Source: Saccharothrix ecbatanensis (GTDB taxonomy: Bacteria; Actinomycetota; Actinomycetes; Mycobacteriales; Pseudonocardiaceae). Taken from it: 64,000 nucleotides of DNA. A program made the position numbers and the translations under genes. Where the stretch lies: the NCBI RefSeq assembly GCF_014205015.1, contig NZ_JACHMO010000001.1:7936001-8000000 (forward strand), given 5' to 3'. Below are positions 9,096 through 17,401 of the stretch, piece after piece (position 1 is the stretch's first letter; every line of letters starts with the position of its first letter). The notes under the pieces were generated by a model. It searched no databases, was not told where the DNA came from, and saw nothing but the letters and a program-made list of their open reading frames with translations.

Positions 9096-10376
9096 ATGCG
9101 GTTCGCACTGACAGCAGCCGTCGTCGGCGTCGCCGTGCTGGCCGGGTGCACCCCGGTCCAGTCCGGCCCCGTCACGGGCACCGGCACGGACGAGAAGACG
9201 GGCCACTTCCGGGTCTGGCTGTTCGACGAGGTGAACCACGGCCCGAAGGAGGCGGTGGTCCAGGAAGCGATCACCGAGTTCCAGAACGCGCACGAAGGCG
9301 TCACCGTCGAGGTCCAGTACATCCAGGTGCAGACCCGCGCCGAGCGGTTCAAGGCCGCGTTCAGCGACCCCGCCAGCGCGCCCGACGTCGCCGAGTTCGG
9401 CAACACCGACTTGGCCGGCTACGTCGCGGGCGGCGGTTTCGCCGAGCTCGACCTCGGCCAGTGGCCCGACGCGAAGGACCTGCTGCCCGCCGTCCTCGAC
9501 ACCGGCAAGGTGGACGGCAAGGTCTACGGCGTCCCCTGGTACGTCGGCGTGCGCGCGCTCTACTACCGCACCGACATCTTCCAGGAGCTGAACCTCAAGC
9601 CACCGACGAAGCTGGACGAGATCGCCCCGCTCGCGCGGCAGGTCCGTGCCGCGAAACCGGACCTGCTCGGCATCTCCGCCGGCGGCAAGTACACGTACGG
9701 CGCGATGCCGTTCGTGTGGGCCAACGGCGGTGACATCGCCCGCAAGGACGGCGACAAGTACGTCTCCACCATCGACAGCCCCGAGGCCAAAGCCGGTCTC
9801 CGCCAGTACACCGAGCTCATCGCGGACGACATCTGCCCGCCGGCCCAGTGCGCGGGCAACGGCGGTGACGCGAGCGTCGAGGCGTTCCGCGCGGGCAAGG
9901 CGGCGATGGTGATCGGCGGCGACTTCAACCGCAAGTCGGTCGACGCGTCCAGCGCCGCCGGGAAGTACGCGGTCGTGCCGCTGCCGGGCAAGAACGCGGG
10001 TGAGATCGCGCCGGCGTTCGCGGGCGGCAACCTGCTCGGCGTGATGAAGGGCAGCCCGCGCAAGACGTTGGCGAACGAGTTCGTCCGGCTGCTGGGCGGC
10101 AAGGCGTACCAGCGCAAGATGTTCGACGCGATGGGCAACCTGCCGACGTTCGGCGACGTGCAGGCCGAGGTGGCGAAGGCGAACCCGGTGCTGGAGCCGT
10201 TCATCAAGACCTTGGAGTCGGGCACGCGGTTCGTGCCGGTCACGCCCGACTGGGCCAAGATCGACGCGCAGGCCGTGCTGCCGACGTTGTTGCAGCAGGT
10301 CGCCGCCGGTGGTGAGGACCTGGACCGGGCCGCCGCGCAGGCCGCCGAGCAGATGAACGCCGCCTTCGGCGGATGA
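9096..10376 (+). CDS. dasA: Sugar ABC transporter substrate-binding lipoprotein (DasA-like)
   Basis: This 426-aa lipoprotein has a signal peptide ending in the lipobox VLAGC (Cys about residue 16), followed by a family 1 solute-binding fold. Key stretches are HFRVWLFDEVNHGPKEAV, VQYIQVQTRAERFKAAFSD, APDVAEFGNTDLAGYVAG and GVPWYVGVRALYYRTD. In Streptomyces DasA binds N,N'-diacetylchitobiose. The upstream dre-like site and the downstream permeases and GH20 enzyme support the same substrate here. The start is ATG 9096, with AAGAGGTGG upstream; GTG 9093 is equally in frame. There is no ATPase gene in the cluster, as in das systems that share the MsiK ATPase. Its stop overlaps dasB. Confidence 0.88.
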   Translation: MRFALTAAVVGVAVLAGCTPVQSGPVTGTGTDEKTGHFRVWLFDEVNHGPKEAVVQEAITEFQNAHEGVTVEVQYIQVQTRAERFKAAFSDPASAPDVAEFGNTDLAGYVAGGGFAELDLGQWPDAKDLLPAVLDTGKVDGKVYGVPWYVGVRALYYRTDIFQELNLKPPTKLDEIAPLARQVRAAKPDLLGISAGGKYTYGAMPFVWANGGDIARKDGDKYVSTIDSPEAKAGLRQYTELIADDICPPAQCAGNGGDASVEAFRAGKAAMVIGGDFNRKSVDASSAAGKYAVVPLPGKNAGEIAPAFAGGNLLGVMKGSPRKTLANEFVRLLGGKAYQRKMFDAMGNLPTFGDVQAEVAKANPVLEPFIKTLESGTRFVPVTPDWAKIDAQAVLPTLLQQVAAGGEDLDRAAAQAAEQMNAAFGG

Positions 10377-11263
10377 TGCCGACGAGGAGGGGCGACGGGC
10401 GGATCGCGTTCGCCTACCTCGCCCCCGCGCTGCTGGTGCTGGCCGGGCTGATGGGCTACCCGGTCTACCAGCTCGTGCTGATCTCCCTGTTCGACTACGG
10501 CCAGGAACAGGTCAGCGGTGGGGCGCCGCTGGCGTTCCTGGGCCTGGGGAACTACACGAAGCTGCTGTCGCAGGACCGGTTCTGGGCCGTGCTGGGGCAG
10601 ACGGTCGGGTTCGCGGCGGTGTGCGTGGCCGGGACGCTGCTGGTCGGGGCAGTGCTGGCGGTGCTGGCCACGAGGGTCCGGACGTGGGCGCGGATGACGT
10701 TGTTCCTCGCCGCGCTGGGCGCGTGGGCGACGCCGGCGGTGGCCGGGTCGACCATCTGGCTGTTCCTGTTCGACGCCAACTTCGGGTTCGTCAACGAGGT
10801 CCTGGGCACCACCGGGTTCTCCTGGACCTACGACAAGTGGGTGGCGTTCGGTCTGGTCGCGGCGCAGGTGGTGTGGTGCTCGTTCCCGTTCGTCATGGTC
10901 ACGCTCTACGCGGGCATCAAGTCGATCCCCGGCGAGGTGCTGGAGGCGGCGGCGCTGGACGGGGCGTCGACCGTGAAGACGGCGACGAGCGTGATCCTGC
11001 CGCTGCTGCGACCGCTGCTGATCGTGGTGACCATCCAGTCGGTCATCTGGGACTTCAAGGTGTTCACCCAGATCTACGTCATGACCGGCGGCGGCGGGAT
11101 CGCCGGGCGGAACCTGGTGCTCAACGTCTACGCCTACCAGCAGGCGTTCGCCGCGTCCGAGTACGGGCTGGGCGCGGCCATCGGCGTGGTGATGACGGTG
11201 TTGCTGCTGGCCGTCACGGTCGGGTACCTGCGGGCGTTGCGGCGGAGCGGGGAGGTGCTGTGA
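10373..11263 (+). CDS. dasB: Sugar ABC transporter permease (DasB-like, MalF type)
   Basis: This 296-aa inner-membrane permease has six predicted helices, the first being AFAYLAPALLVLAGLMGY (residues 11-28). The EAA loop EVLEAAALDGASTVKTATSV (about 188-207) docks the ATPase. It overlaps dasA by ATGA and is followed by dasC through a TG overlap (11260-11263). Together with DasC it forms the channel of a carbohydrate uptake (CUT1) importer, here most likely for chitobiose. Confidence 0.9.
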   Translation: MMPTRRGDGRIAFAYLAPALLVLAGLMGYPVYQLVLISLFDYGQEQVSGGAPLAFLGLGNYTKLLSQDRFWAVLGQTVGFAAVCVAGTLLVGAVLAVLATRVRTWARMTLFLAALGAWATPAVAGSTIWLFLFDANFGFVNEVLGTTGFSWTYDKWVAFGLVAAQVVWCSFPFVMVTLYAGIKSIPGEVLEAAALDGASTVKTATSVILPLLRPLLIVVTIQSVIWDFKVFTQIYVMTGGGGIAGRNLVLNVYAYQQAFAASEYGLGAAIGVVMTVLLLAVTVGYLRALRRSGEVL

Positions 11264-12165
11264 ACCGGCAGGCGTCGCGGGGCGTCCAGTCGTGGGGCGT
11301 CACGTCGCGAGGGGGCACGTCGCGGTGGATCACGCCGCGGGGCGTCGCGGAGGCCGTCACGGTCGTGATCGCGGCGGTGGTGGCGTTCCCGCTGTACTGG
11401 ATGGTGCTGACGGCGCTGAAACCGGAGGCGGAGGTGATCTCGGCCGACCCCCGGCCGTGGACGCTCGCGCCGACGTTGGACAGCTTCGTGCGCGCGCTGA
11501 CCGTGCAGAGCTTCGGCCGCTACCTGCTCAACAGCATCGTGGTGGCGGTCGTGGTGGTGCTGCTGAGCCTGCTGATCTCGTTCCTGGCGGCCACCGCGCT
11601 GACCCGGTTCCGGTTCCGCGGCCGGACCACGTTGCTGATCATGCTGCTGGTGGTGCAGATGGTGCCGGTGGAGGCGTTGACCATCCCGCTGTTCTTCCTC
11701 ATGCGGTCCGTGCGGGACGTGGCGCCGGTGTTCGGGCTGAACCACCTGGGTTCGCTGGTGCTGGTGCACCTCGCGTTCAGCCTGCCGTTCGCGATCTGGA
11801 TGCTGCGCGGGTTCGTCGCGGCGGTGCCGGCGGAGTTGGAGGAGGCGGCCACGCTGGACGGCGCGTCCCGGTTCCGGTTCCTGTGGCAGGTGCTGTTCCC
11901 GCTGGTCGCGCCGGGGTTGGTGGCGACGAGCGTGCTGTCGTTCATCCACGCGTGGAACGACTTCCTGTTCGCCAAGACGTTCATCATCTCGGCGGCGGAG
12001 AACCAGACGCTGCCGTTGGCGTTGCAGGTGTTCGTGAAACCCGACCAGAACGACTGGGGCGCGATCATGGCAGGTTCGACGTTGATGACGATCCCGGTGC
12101 TGGTGTTCTTCATCCTGGTGCAGCGGCGGCTGGTCGCGGGGCTGGCGGGGGCGGTGAAGTCGTGA
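11260..12165 (+). CDS. dasC: Sugar ABC transporter permease (DasC-like, MalG type)
   Basis: This 301-aa inner-membrane protein is the second channel subunit. Helices include AVTVVIAAVVAFPLYWMVLT (about 30-49) and the EAA loop is ELEEAATLDGASRFRFLWQV (about 188-207). It ends with the usual CUT1 C-terminal helix IPVLVFFILVQRRLVAG. GTG 11260 overlaps the dasB stop codon. The first 26 residues are an unusual Arg/Gly/Val-rich extension derived from a GGCGTC-like DNA repeat; a later start is not available before the first helix. Confidence 0.9.
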   Translation: MNRQASRGVQSWGVTSRGGTSRWITPRGVAEAVTVVIAAVVAFPLYWMVLTALKPEAEVISADPRPWTLAPTLDSFVRALTVQSFGRYLLNSIVVAVVVVLLSLLISFLAATALTRFRFRGRTTLLIMLLVVQMVPVEALTIPLFFLMRSVRDVAPVFGLNHLGSLVLVHLAFSLPFAIWMLRGFVAAVPAELEEAATLDGASRFRFLWQVLFPLVAPGLVATSVLSFIHAWNDFLFAKTFIISAAENQTLPLALQVFVKPDQNDWGAIMAGSTLMTIPVLVFFILVQRRLVAGLAGAVKS

Positions 12166-13523
12166 TCCTGCCGCGTCCGGTGTCGTTCGTCCGGGGTGAT
12201 GGGGAAGTCGTCTTCGACGGCACGGTCCACGTATCGCGGGTGGACGTGCCGGCTGAGGGCTATCGGCTGTCCGTGGCCGCGGATGGTGTGCGGGTGTGGG
12301 CGTCCGACGACGCCGGGGAGTTCTACGCGCGGCAGACGGTGCGGCAGTTGAGCGGGCCGGGGGCGTTCCGGGCGGTTCCACCGGATCGGGTGACGCTGCC
12401 GGTGTGCGAGGTGGTGGACCAACCCCGGTTCGGGTGGCGCGGGGTGATGCTGGACGTGGCGCGGCACTTCCTGCCCAAGCACGACCTGCTGCGGTACGTC
12501 GACCTGCTGGCCGCGCACAAGCTGAACGTGCTGCACCTGCACCTGACCGACGACCAGGGCTGGCGGTTCGAGTCGGTGAGGTTCCCGCGCTTGCACGAGG
12601 TCGGCGGGTGGCGGGCCGACTCTCGGTTCGGCGACCGGCGGTCCGGCGGCATGGCCGGACGTCCGCACGGCGGGTACTACACCCAGGACGACCTGCGGGA
12701 AGTGGTCGCGTATGCGACGCAGCGGCACGTCACGGTGGTGCCGGAGATCGACGTGCCGGGGCACAGCCAGGCGGCGATCGCGGCGTACCCGTCCCTCGGC
12801 GTGGCAGGCGGCGGGGTGTGGACGGATTGGGGGATCAACCCGAACGTCATCGTGCCGGAGGAGTCCACTGTGGACTTCTATCGGCAGGTGTTCGACGAGG
12901 TGCTGGACGTTTTTCCCGCCGAGGTCGTCGGGTTGGGCGGTGACGAGACGGAGGGCGGCGACGGCCGGGTCGTGCGGCGGATCGCGGAGCACCTCCACCA
13001 GCGCGGACGGCGGGCGTTCGGGTGGGACGAGGTGCTCGACCGCGCATCGGACAGCACCGCCGGTCCGCTGCCCACCCGGATGATCGTGGCGTCGTGGCGT
13101 GGCGAGGAGCCTGGGCTGACGGCGTTGGAACGCGGGCACGACGTGGTGATGTGCCCTGAGCGGTACCTGTACCTGGACTACCGCCAGTCCGACGACCCCC
13201 GTGAACCCATCCCGGTCGGCACGGTCACCACGCTGGAGGACGTCTACGGGTACGAGCCGCCGGACCGGGTGCTCGGCGCACAGGTGAACCTGTGGACCGA
13301 ACACCTCGACTCACCGAGGCGGCTCGACTACGCCGCCTTCCCCCGGCTGAGCGCGTTCGCCGAGGTCGTGTGGAGCCCCGCCGGACGTGACGTGGCGGAG
13401 TTCCGGACCCGGCTGGCCGAGCACCACCTGCCGCGGCTCGACGCGCTGGGCGTCGAGTACCGCCCCCTCGACGGTCCCCGGCCGTGGCAGGAGCTCCCGG
13501 GCGTGCCCGGCTTCCCCCGGTAG
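12162..13523 (+). CDS. Intracellular beta-N-acetylhexosaminidase (GH20, DasD-like)
   Basis: This 453-aa glycoside hydrolase family 20 enzyme releases terminal GlcNAc from chito-oligosaccharides by substrate-assisted catalysis. The N-terminal small domain (about 1-85) contains SDDAGEFYARQTVRQL. The catalytic barrel contains RFGWRGVMLDVARHFLP, LHLHLTDDQGWR, PEIDVPGHSQAAI and the catalytic Asp-Glu pair in GLGGDETE (about residues 260-267). There is no signal peptide, so it should act in the cytoplasm on imported chitobiose. GTG 12162 overlaps the dasC stop (GTGA), closing a four-gene operon. In S. coelicolor dasD, a hexosaminidase, likewise follows dasABC. Confidence 0.9.
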   Translation: MILPRPVSFVRGDGEVVFDGTVHVSRVDVPAEGYRLSVAADGVRVWASDDAGEFYARQTVRQLSGPGAFRAVPPDRVTLPVCEVVDQPRFGWRGVMLDVARHFLPKHDLLRYVDLLAAHKLNVLHLHLTDDQGWRFESVRFPRLHEVGGWRADSRFGDRRSGGMAGRPHGGYYTQDDLREVVAYATQRHVTVVPEIDVPGHSQAAIAAYPSLGVAGGGVWTDWGINPNVIVPEESTVDFYRQVFDEVLDVFPAEVVGLGGDETEGGDGRVVRRIAEHLHQRGRRAFGWDEVLDRASDSTAGPLPTRMIVASWRGEEPGLTALERGHDVVMCPERYLYLDYRQSDDPREPIPVGTVTTLEDVYGYEPPDRVLGAQVNLWTEHLDSPRRLDYAAFPRLSAFAEVVWSPAGRDVAEFRTRLAEHHLPRLDALGVEYRPLDGPRPWQELPGVPGFPR

Positions 13524-13526
13524 GGC

Positions 13527-13748
13527 TCAGTCCTCTTCCGGCATGATGATCCACGCCGCGATGTAGAAGATGGCGCCGGCGCCGAAACCGAAGAGCGTGG
13601 CGGCGACCAGCAGGATGCGCAGCAGCGCCGCGTCCACGCCGATGAGCTTGGCGACGCCGCCGCACACACCGGCGACCATCTTGTCGTTCCGGCTGCGACG
13701 GAGCTTCTTGACCTTGGCGGTGGCTTCGTTGAGCACGTCGTTCGTCAT
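13527..13748 (-). CDS. PspC domain membrane protein
   Basis: This 73-aa protein is essentially one PspC domain. SRNDKMVAGVCGGVAKLIGV is followed by a DAALLRI segment and a hydrophobic helix (LLVAATLFGFGAGAIFYIAAWIIMP). The family takes part in envelope stress sensing. The short N-terminus (MTNDVLNEATAKVKKL) is charged. It converges on the GH20 gene with a 3-bp gap between stop codons. Start ATG 13748. Confidence 0.9.
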   Translation of the reverse strand: MTNDVLNEATAKVKKLRRSRNDKMVAGVCGGVAKLIGVDAALLRILLVAATLFGFGAGAIFYIAAWIIMPEED

Positions 13749-13819
13749 GGCTCAAGAGTGCTCTGCCAGGCGTTTCGGGACATCGGGGACGCACCCTGAC
13801 TTCCCCCGGACCCCCGCTC

Positions 13820-14641
13820 TCAGGGTTCCGTGCGGGTCGGCTCCACCAGGACTTTGCCCCTGAGGTCGCCCGCTTCGGCCCGGCGGTGGATCTCCGGAAG
13901 GTCGGCCAGGCCGTGCCGCTCGGACACGTCTATCACGACCACTCCTCGATCGACCAGACCGATCAACTCCGCGAGCTGCGCGGCGTCGAAGCGGGTGACG
14001 AAGTGGGCGTCGGGCGCGTCGCTCAGGGTCGCCGACACCACGACGCCGCCGAGCCGTGCCACTTCGGCGTCGGGGACCAGGTTGAGCACCACGTCGAACG
14101 TGCCGGTCGGCCCGTAGCCGACGACTTCGTCCGCACCCAGCTTCCGCACGACGTCGGCGCTGCGAGGGGACGCGGTGGCGGTGACGTGCGCGCCCGCGTG
14201 CTTGGCCAGCTGCACCGCGAACCCGCCGATGCCGCCGCCCGCGCCGTTGACCAGAACCCGTTGTCCCGCTTGCACTTGGCCGTGGTCGAACACCATCTGC
14301 CACGCGCTGAGCCCGGCCAGCGGGAGGGCGGCGGCGTCGGTCAGCGGGACGGTCGTCGGCGCGGGCGCCAGCCGGTCCGGCGCGGCCACCGCGTACTCGG
14401 CCGCCGCACCGTCGATCCAGCCGACCACCGGCTCGCCGTCGACCGTGCCCGCCACGTCCCAGCCGAGCGTGAGCGGCAGGGTGAGGCCGAACAGCCCCGC
14501 CCGCACCGCCACCTCGGTCGGGTTGAACGACGTCGCCGCCACCTCGACCAGCACCTCGCCCGGCCCCGGTGCGGGAATGGGGATGTCGTCGACCCGGATC
14601 ACGGACGGGCCACCGTACGCATGAATCCTCGCGCTCTTCAC
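13820..14641 (-). CDS. Quinone-oxidoreductase-like medium-chain dehydrogenase
   Basis: This 273-aa zinc-independent MDR enzyme begins MKSARIHAYGGPSVIRVDDI and carries the Rossmann motif NGAGGGIGGFAVQLAKHAG (about 131-149). There are no catalytic-zinc Cys/His ligands, pointing to NADPH:quinone or enal reductases. It is about 40-50 aa shorter than typical members because the loop regions are compact. It is divergent from the AraC-family gene (34-bp gap), so that regulator probably controls it. The substrate is unknown. Confidence 0.85.
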   Translation of the reverse strand: MKSARIHAYGGPSVIRVDDIPIPAPGPGEVLVEVAATSFNPTEVAVRAGLFGLTLPLTLGWDVAGTVDGEPVVGWIDGAAAEYAVAAPDRLAPAPTTVPLTDAAALPLAGLSAWQMVFDHGQVQAGQRVLVNGAGGGIGGFAVQLAKHAGAHVTATASPRSADVVRKLGADEVVGYGPTGTFDVVLNLVPDAEVARLGGVVVSATLSDAPDAHFVTRFDAAQLAELIGLVDRGVVVIDVSERHGLADLPEIHRRAEAGDLRGKVLVEPTRTEP

Positions 14642-14675
14642 AAGATGAACCTACGAACCGGACACAAGACGATCC

Positions 14676-15596
14676 ATGCTCACGCATCCCGACTTCATGT
14701 TCAATCGTCTCGTGGACGTGTTGAGTGACGTGATCGCCGTGATGCGGACGGGTCGGCCGGTCGTGGCCCGGGTGGCGTGGGAGAAGCCGTGGGGGCAGCG
14801 GTTCGCGCCGGTGCCGGGCGCGTCCGGGTTCCAGGTGGTGCTCAAGGGCGCGTGCTGGCTGCTGCGCGATCACGCCGACCCCGTCGAGTTGCGCGAGGGC
14901 GACGTCGTGTTCCTGCCCGACGGCCGGGGCCACGCGCTCGCGGACAGCCCCACCACCCCGTTGGCCACAGAGGCGTGCGACCCGGACTCCGTCGTGGACC
15001 ACCCCGTGCCCGCGCACCCGACCACCGTCACGTTGTGCGGCGCGTACGAGCTGGACCACGTCCACCCGCTGCTGCGCGACCTGCCCGGGACGGTCCTCGT
15101 GTCCGACCCCGAACTGCTCGCCGCCGCGGCCCTCCTCGCCGGCGAGCTCGAACACCCGCGCCTCGGCTCGGACGCCCTGGTGCCCGCCCTCCTCGACACG
15201 CTCCTGCTCTACCTGTTGCGCGCCTGGTCCACGGGGACGACCCACACCACCGGCTGGGCCGCCGCCCTGAACGACCCGGTCACCGCCACCGCGCTGCACC
15301 ACATCCACCGCGACCCCGCGCACCCGTGGACGGTCGCGCGGCTCGCCGCCACCGCCGGCCTGTCCCGGGCGCCGTTCGCCAAGCGGTTCACCGCCCTCGT
15401 CGGCCAACCACCGCTGACCTACCTGACCTGGTGGCGGATGACGACCGCCGCCCGTCTCCTGAAGGACACCGACGCGCCCCTGTCGACCATCGCGGCCCAG
15501 GTCGGCTACAGCTCGGAGTTCGCGTTCGCCGCCGCGTTCAAGCGGGCGCGCGGCACAGCGCCGGGCCGCTACCGCCGCCTACCCTCGACCACGTGA
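14676..15596 (+). CDS. AraC family transcriptional regulator (cupin + HTH)
   Basis: This 306-aa regulator has an N-terminal cupin_6-type ligand domain (about 10-190, with ELREGDVVFLPDGRGH) and a C-terminal double HTH (about 205-300). The HTH shows WTVARLAATAGLSRAPFAKR and AAQVGYSSEFAFAAAFKRAR, then the RYRR end. It is divergent from the oxidoreductase gene and likely regulates it. Start ATG 14676 is the first codon; ATG 14697 is a possible alternative. Its stop overlaps the moxR start (GTGA), although moxR belongs functionally to the Mo-hydroxylase operon. Confidence 0.88.
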   Translation: MLTHPDFMFNRLVDVLSDVIAVMRTGRPVVARVAWEKPWGQRFAPVPGASGFQVVLKGACWLLRDHADPVELREGDVVFLPDGRGHALADSPTTPLATEACDPDSVVDHPVPAHPTTVTLCGAYELDHVHPLLRDLPGTVLVSDPELLAAAALLAGELEHPRLGSDALVPALLDTLLLYLLRAWSTGTTHTTGWAAALNDPVTATALHHIHRDPAHPWTVARLAATAGLSRAPFAKRFTALVGQPPLTYLTWWRMTTAARLLKDTDAPLSTIAAQVGYSSEFAFAAAFKRARGTAPGRYRRLPSTT

Positions 15597-16468
15597 CGCC
15601 TGACGCACCTGAGGAGCTCGCCGCCGCGCTGGACCGGGTCGGCTACCTGCCGGACGCGGGTATCGCGACGGCGGCCTACCTGGCCCTGCGCATGCACCGC
15701 CCGTTGTTCTGCGAAGGCGAGCCGGGCACCGGCAAGACGTCCCTCGCGGTGGCGCTCGCGGAGGCGCTCGCCCTGCCGTTGATCCGCCTCCAGTGTCACG
15801 AGGGCATCGACGCGACCCAAGCCCTCTACGACTGGGACTTCCCCCGTCAGCTCCTGCACCTCCGCGCCCTCGAAGCGGCCGGCCCGGTGGACGCGGAGGC
15901 AGCCGAGGCGTCCCTCTACGCCCGCCGCTTCCTCCTCGCCCGCCCGCTGCTCCAAGCCCTCGAAGACGCGCCGTGCGTGCTGCTGGTCGACGAGGTGGAC
16001 CGGGCGGACGACGAGTTCGAGGCGTTCCTGCTGGAGGTGCTGGGCGAGAACTCGGTGACGATCCCCGAACTCGGCCGCGTCACCGCGAAGACCCCGCCGC
16101 TGGTCGTGCTGACCTCGAACCGCACCCGCGAGGTGCACGACGCCCTCAAGCGCCGCTGCCTCTACCACTGGCTGGAGCACCCCGACCTGGCCCGCGAGGT
16201 GGCGATCCTGCGGCGGCGGCTGCCCGGCGTCACGGAACGCCTCGCGCACCAGGTCGCGTCAGCCGTGCGGCGGTTGCGCGAACTCGACCTGCTCAAGCCG
16301 CCGGGCGTCGCCGAGTCCCTCGATTGGGCGGAAGCCCTGCTCACCCTGGGCCGCGCCGAACTGGACGCGGAAACCGCGGCCACCACGCTCGGTGCCGTCC
16401 TGAAGTACCGCGAGGACGCACAACGTGCCCTTTCTTCCGGCATCCTATGTCCTGCTGAATCGCTTTGA
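15593..16468 (+). CDS. MoxR-type AAA+ ATPase (CoxD-like)
   Basis: This 291-aa AAA+ chaperone has Walker A GEPGTGKTS (about residues 41-49), Walker B VLLVDEVDRADDEF (about 124-137) and sensor 1 VVLTSNRTREV. MoxR ATPases next to a VWA protein and xdhC mature molybdenum hydroxylases by inserting metal or sulfur (CoxD/CoxE role). Its expected partner, the VWA gene, lies 7.7 kb downstream; a reverse-strand defence island separates them. The last residues (SSGILCPAESL) look unlike the usual MoxR tail and may derive from the insertion. Start GTG 15593 overlaps the araC stop. The stop codon abuts the island's terminal stop codon with no spacer. Confidence 0.88.
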   Translation: MTPDAPEELAAALDRVGYLPDAGIATAAYLALRMHRPLFCEGEPGTGKTSLAVALAEALALPLIRLQCHEGIDATQALYDWDFPRQLLHLRALEAAGPVDAEAAEASLYARRFLLARPLLQALEDAPCVLLVDEVDRADDEFEAFLLEVLGENSVTIPELGRVTAKTPPLVVLTSNRTREVHDALKRRCLYHWLEHPDLAREVAILRRRLPGVTERLAHQVASAVRRLRELDLLKPPGVAESLDWAEALLTLGRAELDAETAATTLGAVLKYREDAQRALSSGILCPAESL

Positions 16469-17401
16469 TTATCGCGCCTCCTGATATGACGGCGTGTTCC
16501 GAAAACCTGGCGTGGTAAACGTGACGTCCATCTGGAGATTTGCCGGCTGCCAAGCCGCAGGAGGGGGTTTGATCAGGGCGGACTCGTTCCAGGTGAAGTT
16601 CGCCGAGTCAGGGGGGATCAGTGCGGAGAGTGTGTCGTGGGTCAATTTGAGAACGTCCTCGATGTGGGATGCATCCAGTTGGTCGGCGAGCATTGCGGAA
16701 CTCGCGAAAACGACCTGAATCAGTTCCCACTCTTTGCCGTGGTAACGACTCCTGTCGAATTCATTGCGAGTCAGATGAAACGCGCCGCGAGTCGTTGTGC
16801 CAGCCGCCTTCACTTCGATCCGTCTGATCACAGGCACCTGGGCCTCGATGTCGTATCCATACTTGTCGGATATGCGGGCCACGTGCACGGGTCGCGCACC
16901 GGCCCTCACCAGTGCGGCGAGCACGAACAGTTCGGCCGCATCGCCGATCGCCTTCCTCAGCGGCTCCTGGAACGGGGATGTCAGATCTGCACGGGCACCG
17001 AGGAGAACAGCGTCCAGATCAGGTTCGAGCCAACTGAGCGCGACCAGGTCTTCTTCGGGGATGTACTCACGTGCCACACCGGCGGAGGTGACCGCGACTC
17101 GCAGCCACAACGGAGGGTCGGCGGCCAGCAGGAGCCGGGCAATGCCGTGCAGTGTTGCCCGGTCAGCTGATTCGGACAAGCTGAGCAATCGCGACTCGAC
17201 GACTATCCCACCGCCCGCCGACCAAGCCAACCTGAGTTTGAACAGGACGTCGACCGGCTTTGCGAGATCGACCTCGGCGGACAGGAACGACCGGGGAGCC
17301 CTGGCCGCATCAATCCACTCGTCGACCTCGCGTCGCCGCTTGACGCGTGCCGCACGAGCCAGCAGGAAAACGCCGAACGCGAAGCCGTGCCTAGGGAGCA
17401 T
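16469..17401 (-). CDS. DUF3883-type protein with PD-(D/E)XK nuclease motifs (defence island)
   Basis: The C-terminal half of this 310-aa protein reads GDAAELFVLAALVRAGARP, then YGYDIEAQ, then RRIEVKAAG and FHLTRNEFDRSRYHG. This is the E...D...ExK series of the DUF3883 (NO VEIN C-terminal) branch of PD-(D/E)XK enzymes, so DNA cleavage or binding is likely. The N-terminal 160 residues are unassigned. I prefer ATG 17401 (MLPRHGFAF); ATG 17416 adds 5 residues and a longer overlap with the helicase gene. It is the last gene of the island operon; its TAA directly touches the moxR TGA. Overlap with the SNF2 gene suggests that the products act together. Confidence 0.78.
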   Translation of the reverse strand: MLPRHGFAFGVFLLARAARVKRRREVDEWIDAARAPRSFLSAEVDLAKPVDVLFKLRLAWSAGGGIVVESRLLSLSESADRATLHGIARLLLAADPPLWLRVAVTSAGVAREYIPEEDLVALSWLEPDLDAVLLGARADLTSPFQEPLRKAIGDAAELFVLAALVRAGARPVHVARISDKYGYDIEAQVPVIRRIEVKAAGTTTRGAFHLTRNEFDRSRYHGKEWELIQVVFASSAMLADQLDASHIEDVLKLTHDTLSALIPPDSANFTWNESALIKPPPAAWQPANLQMDVTFTTPGFRNTPSYQEAR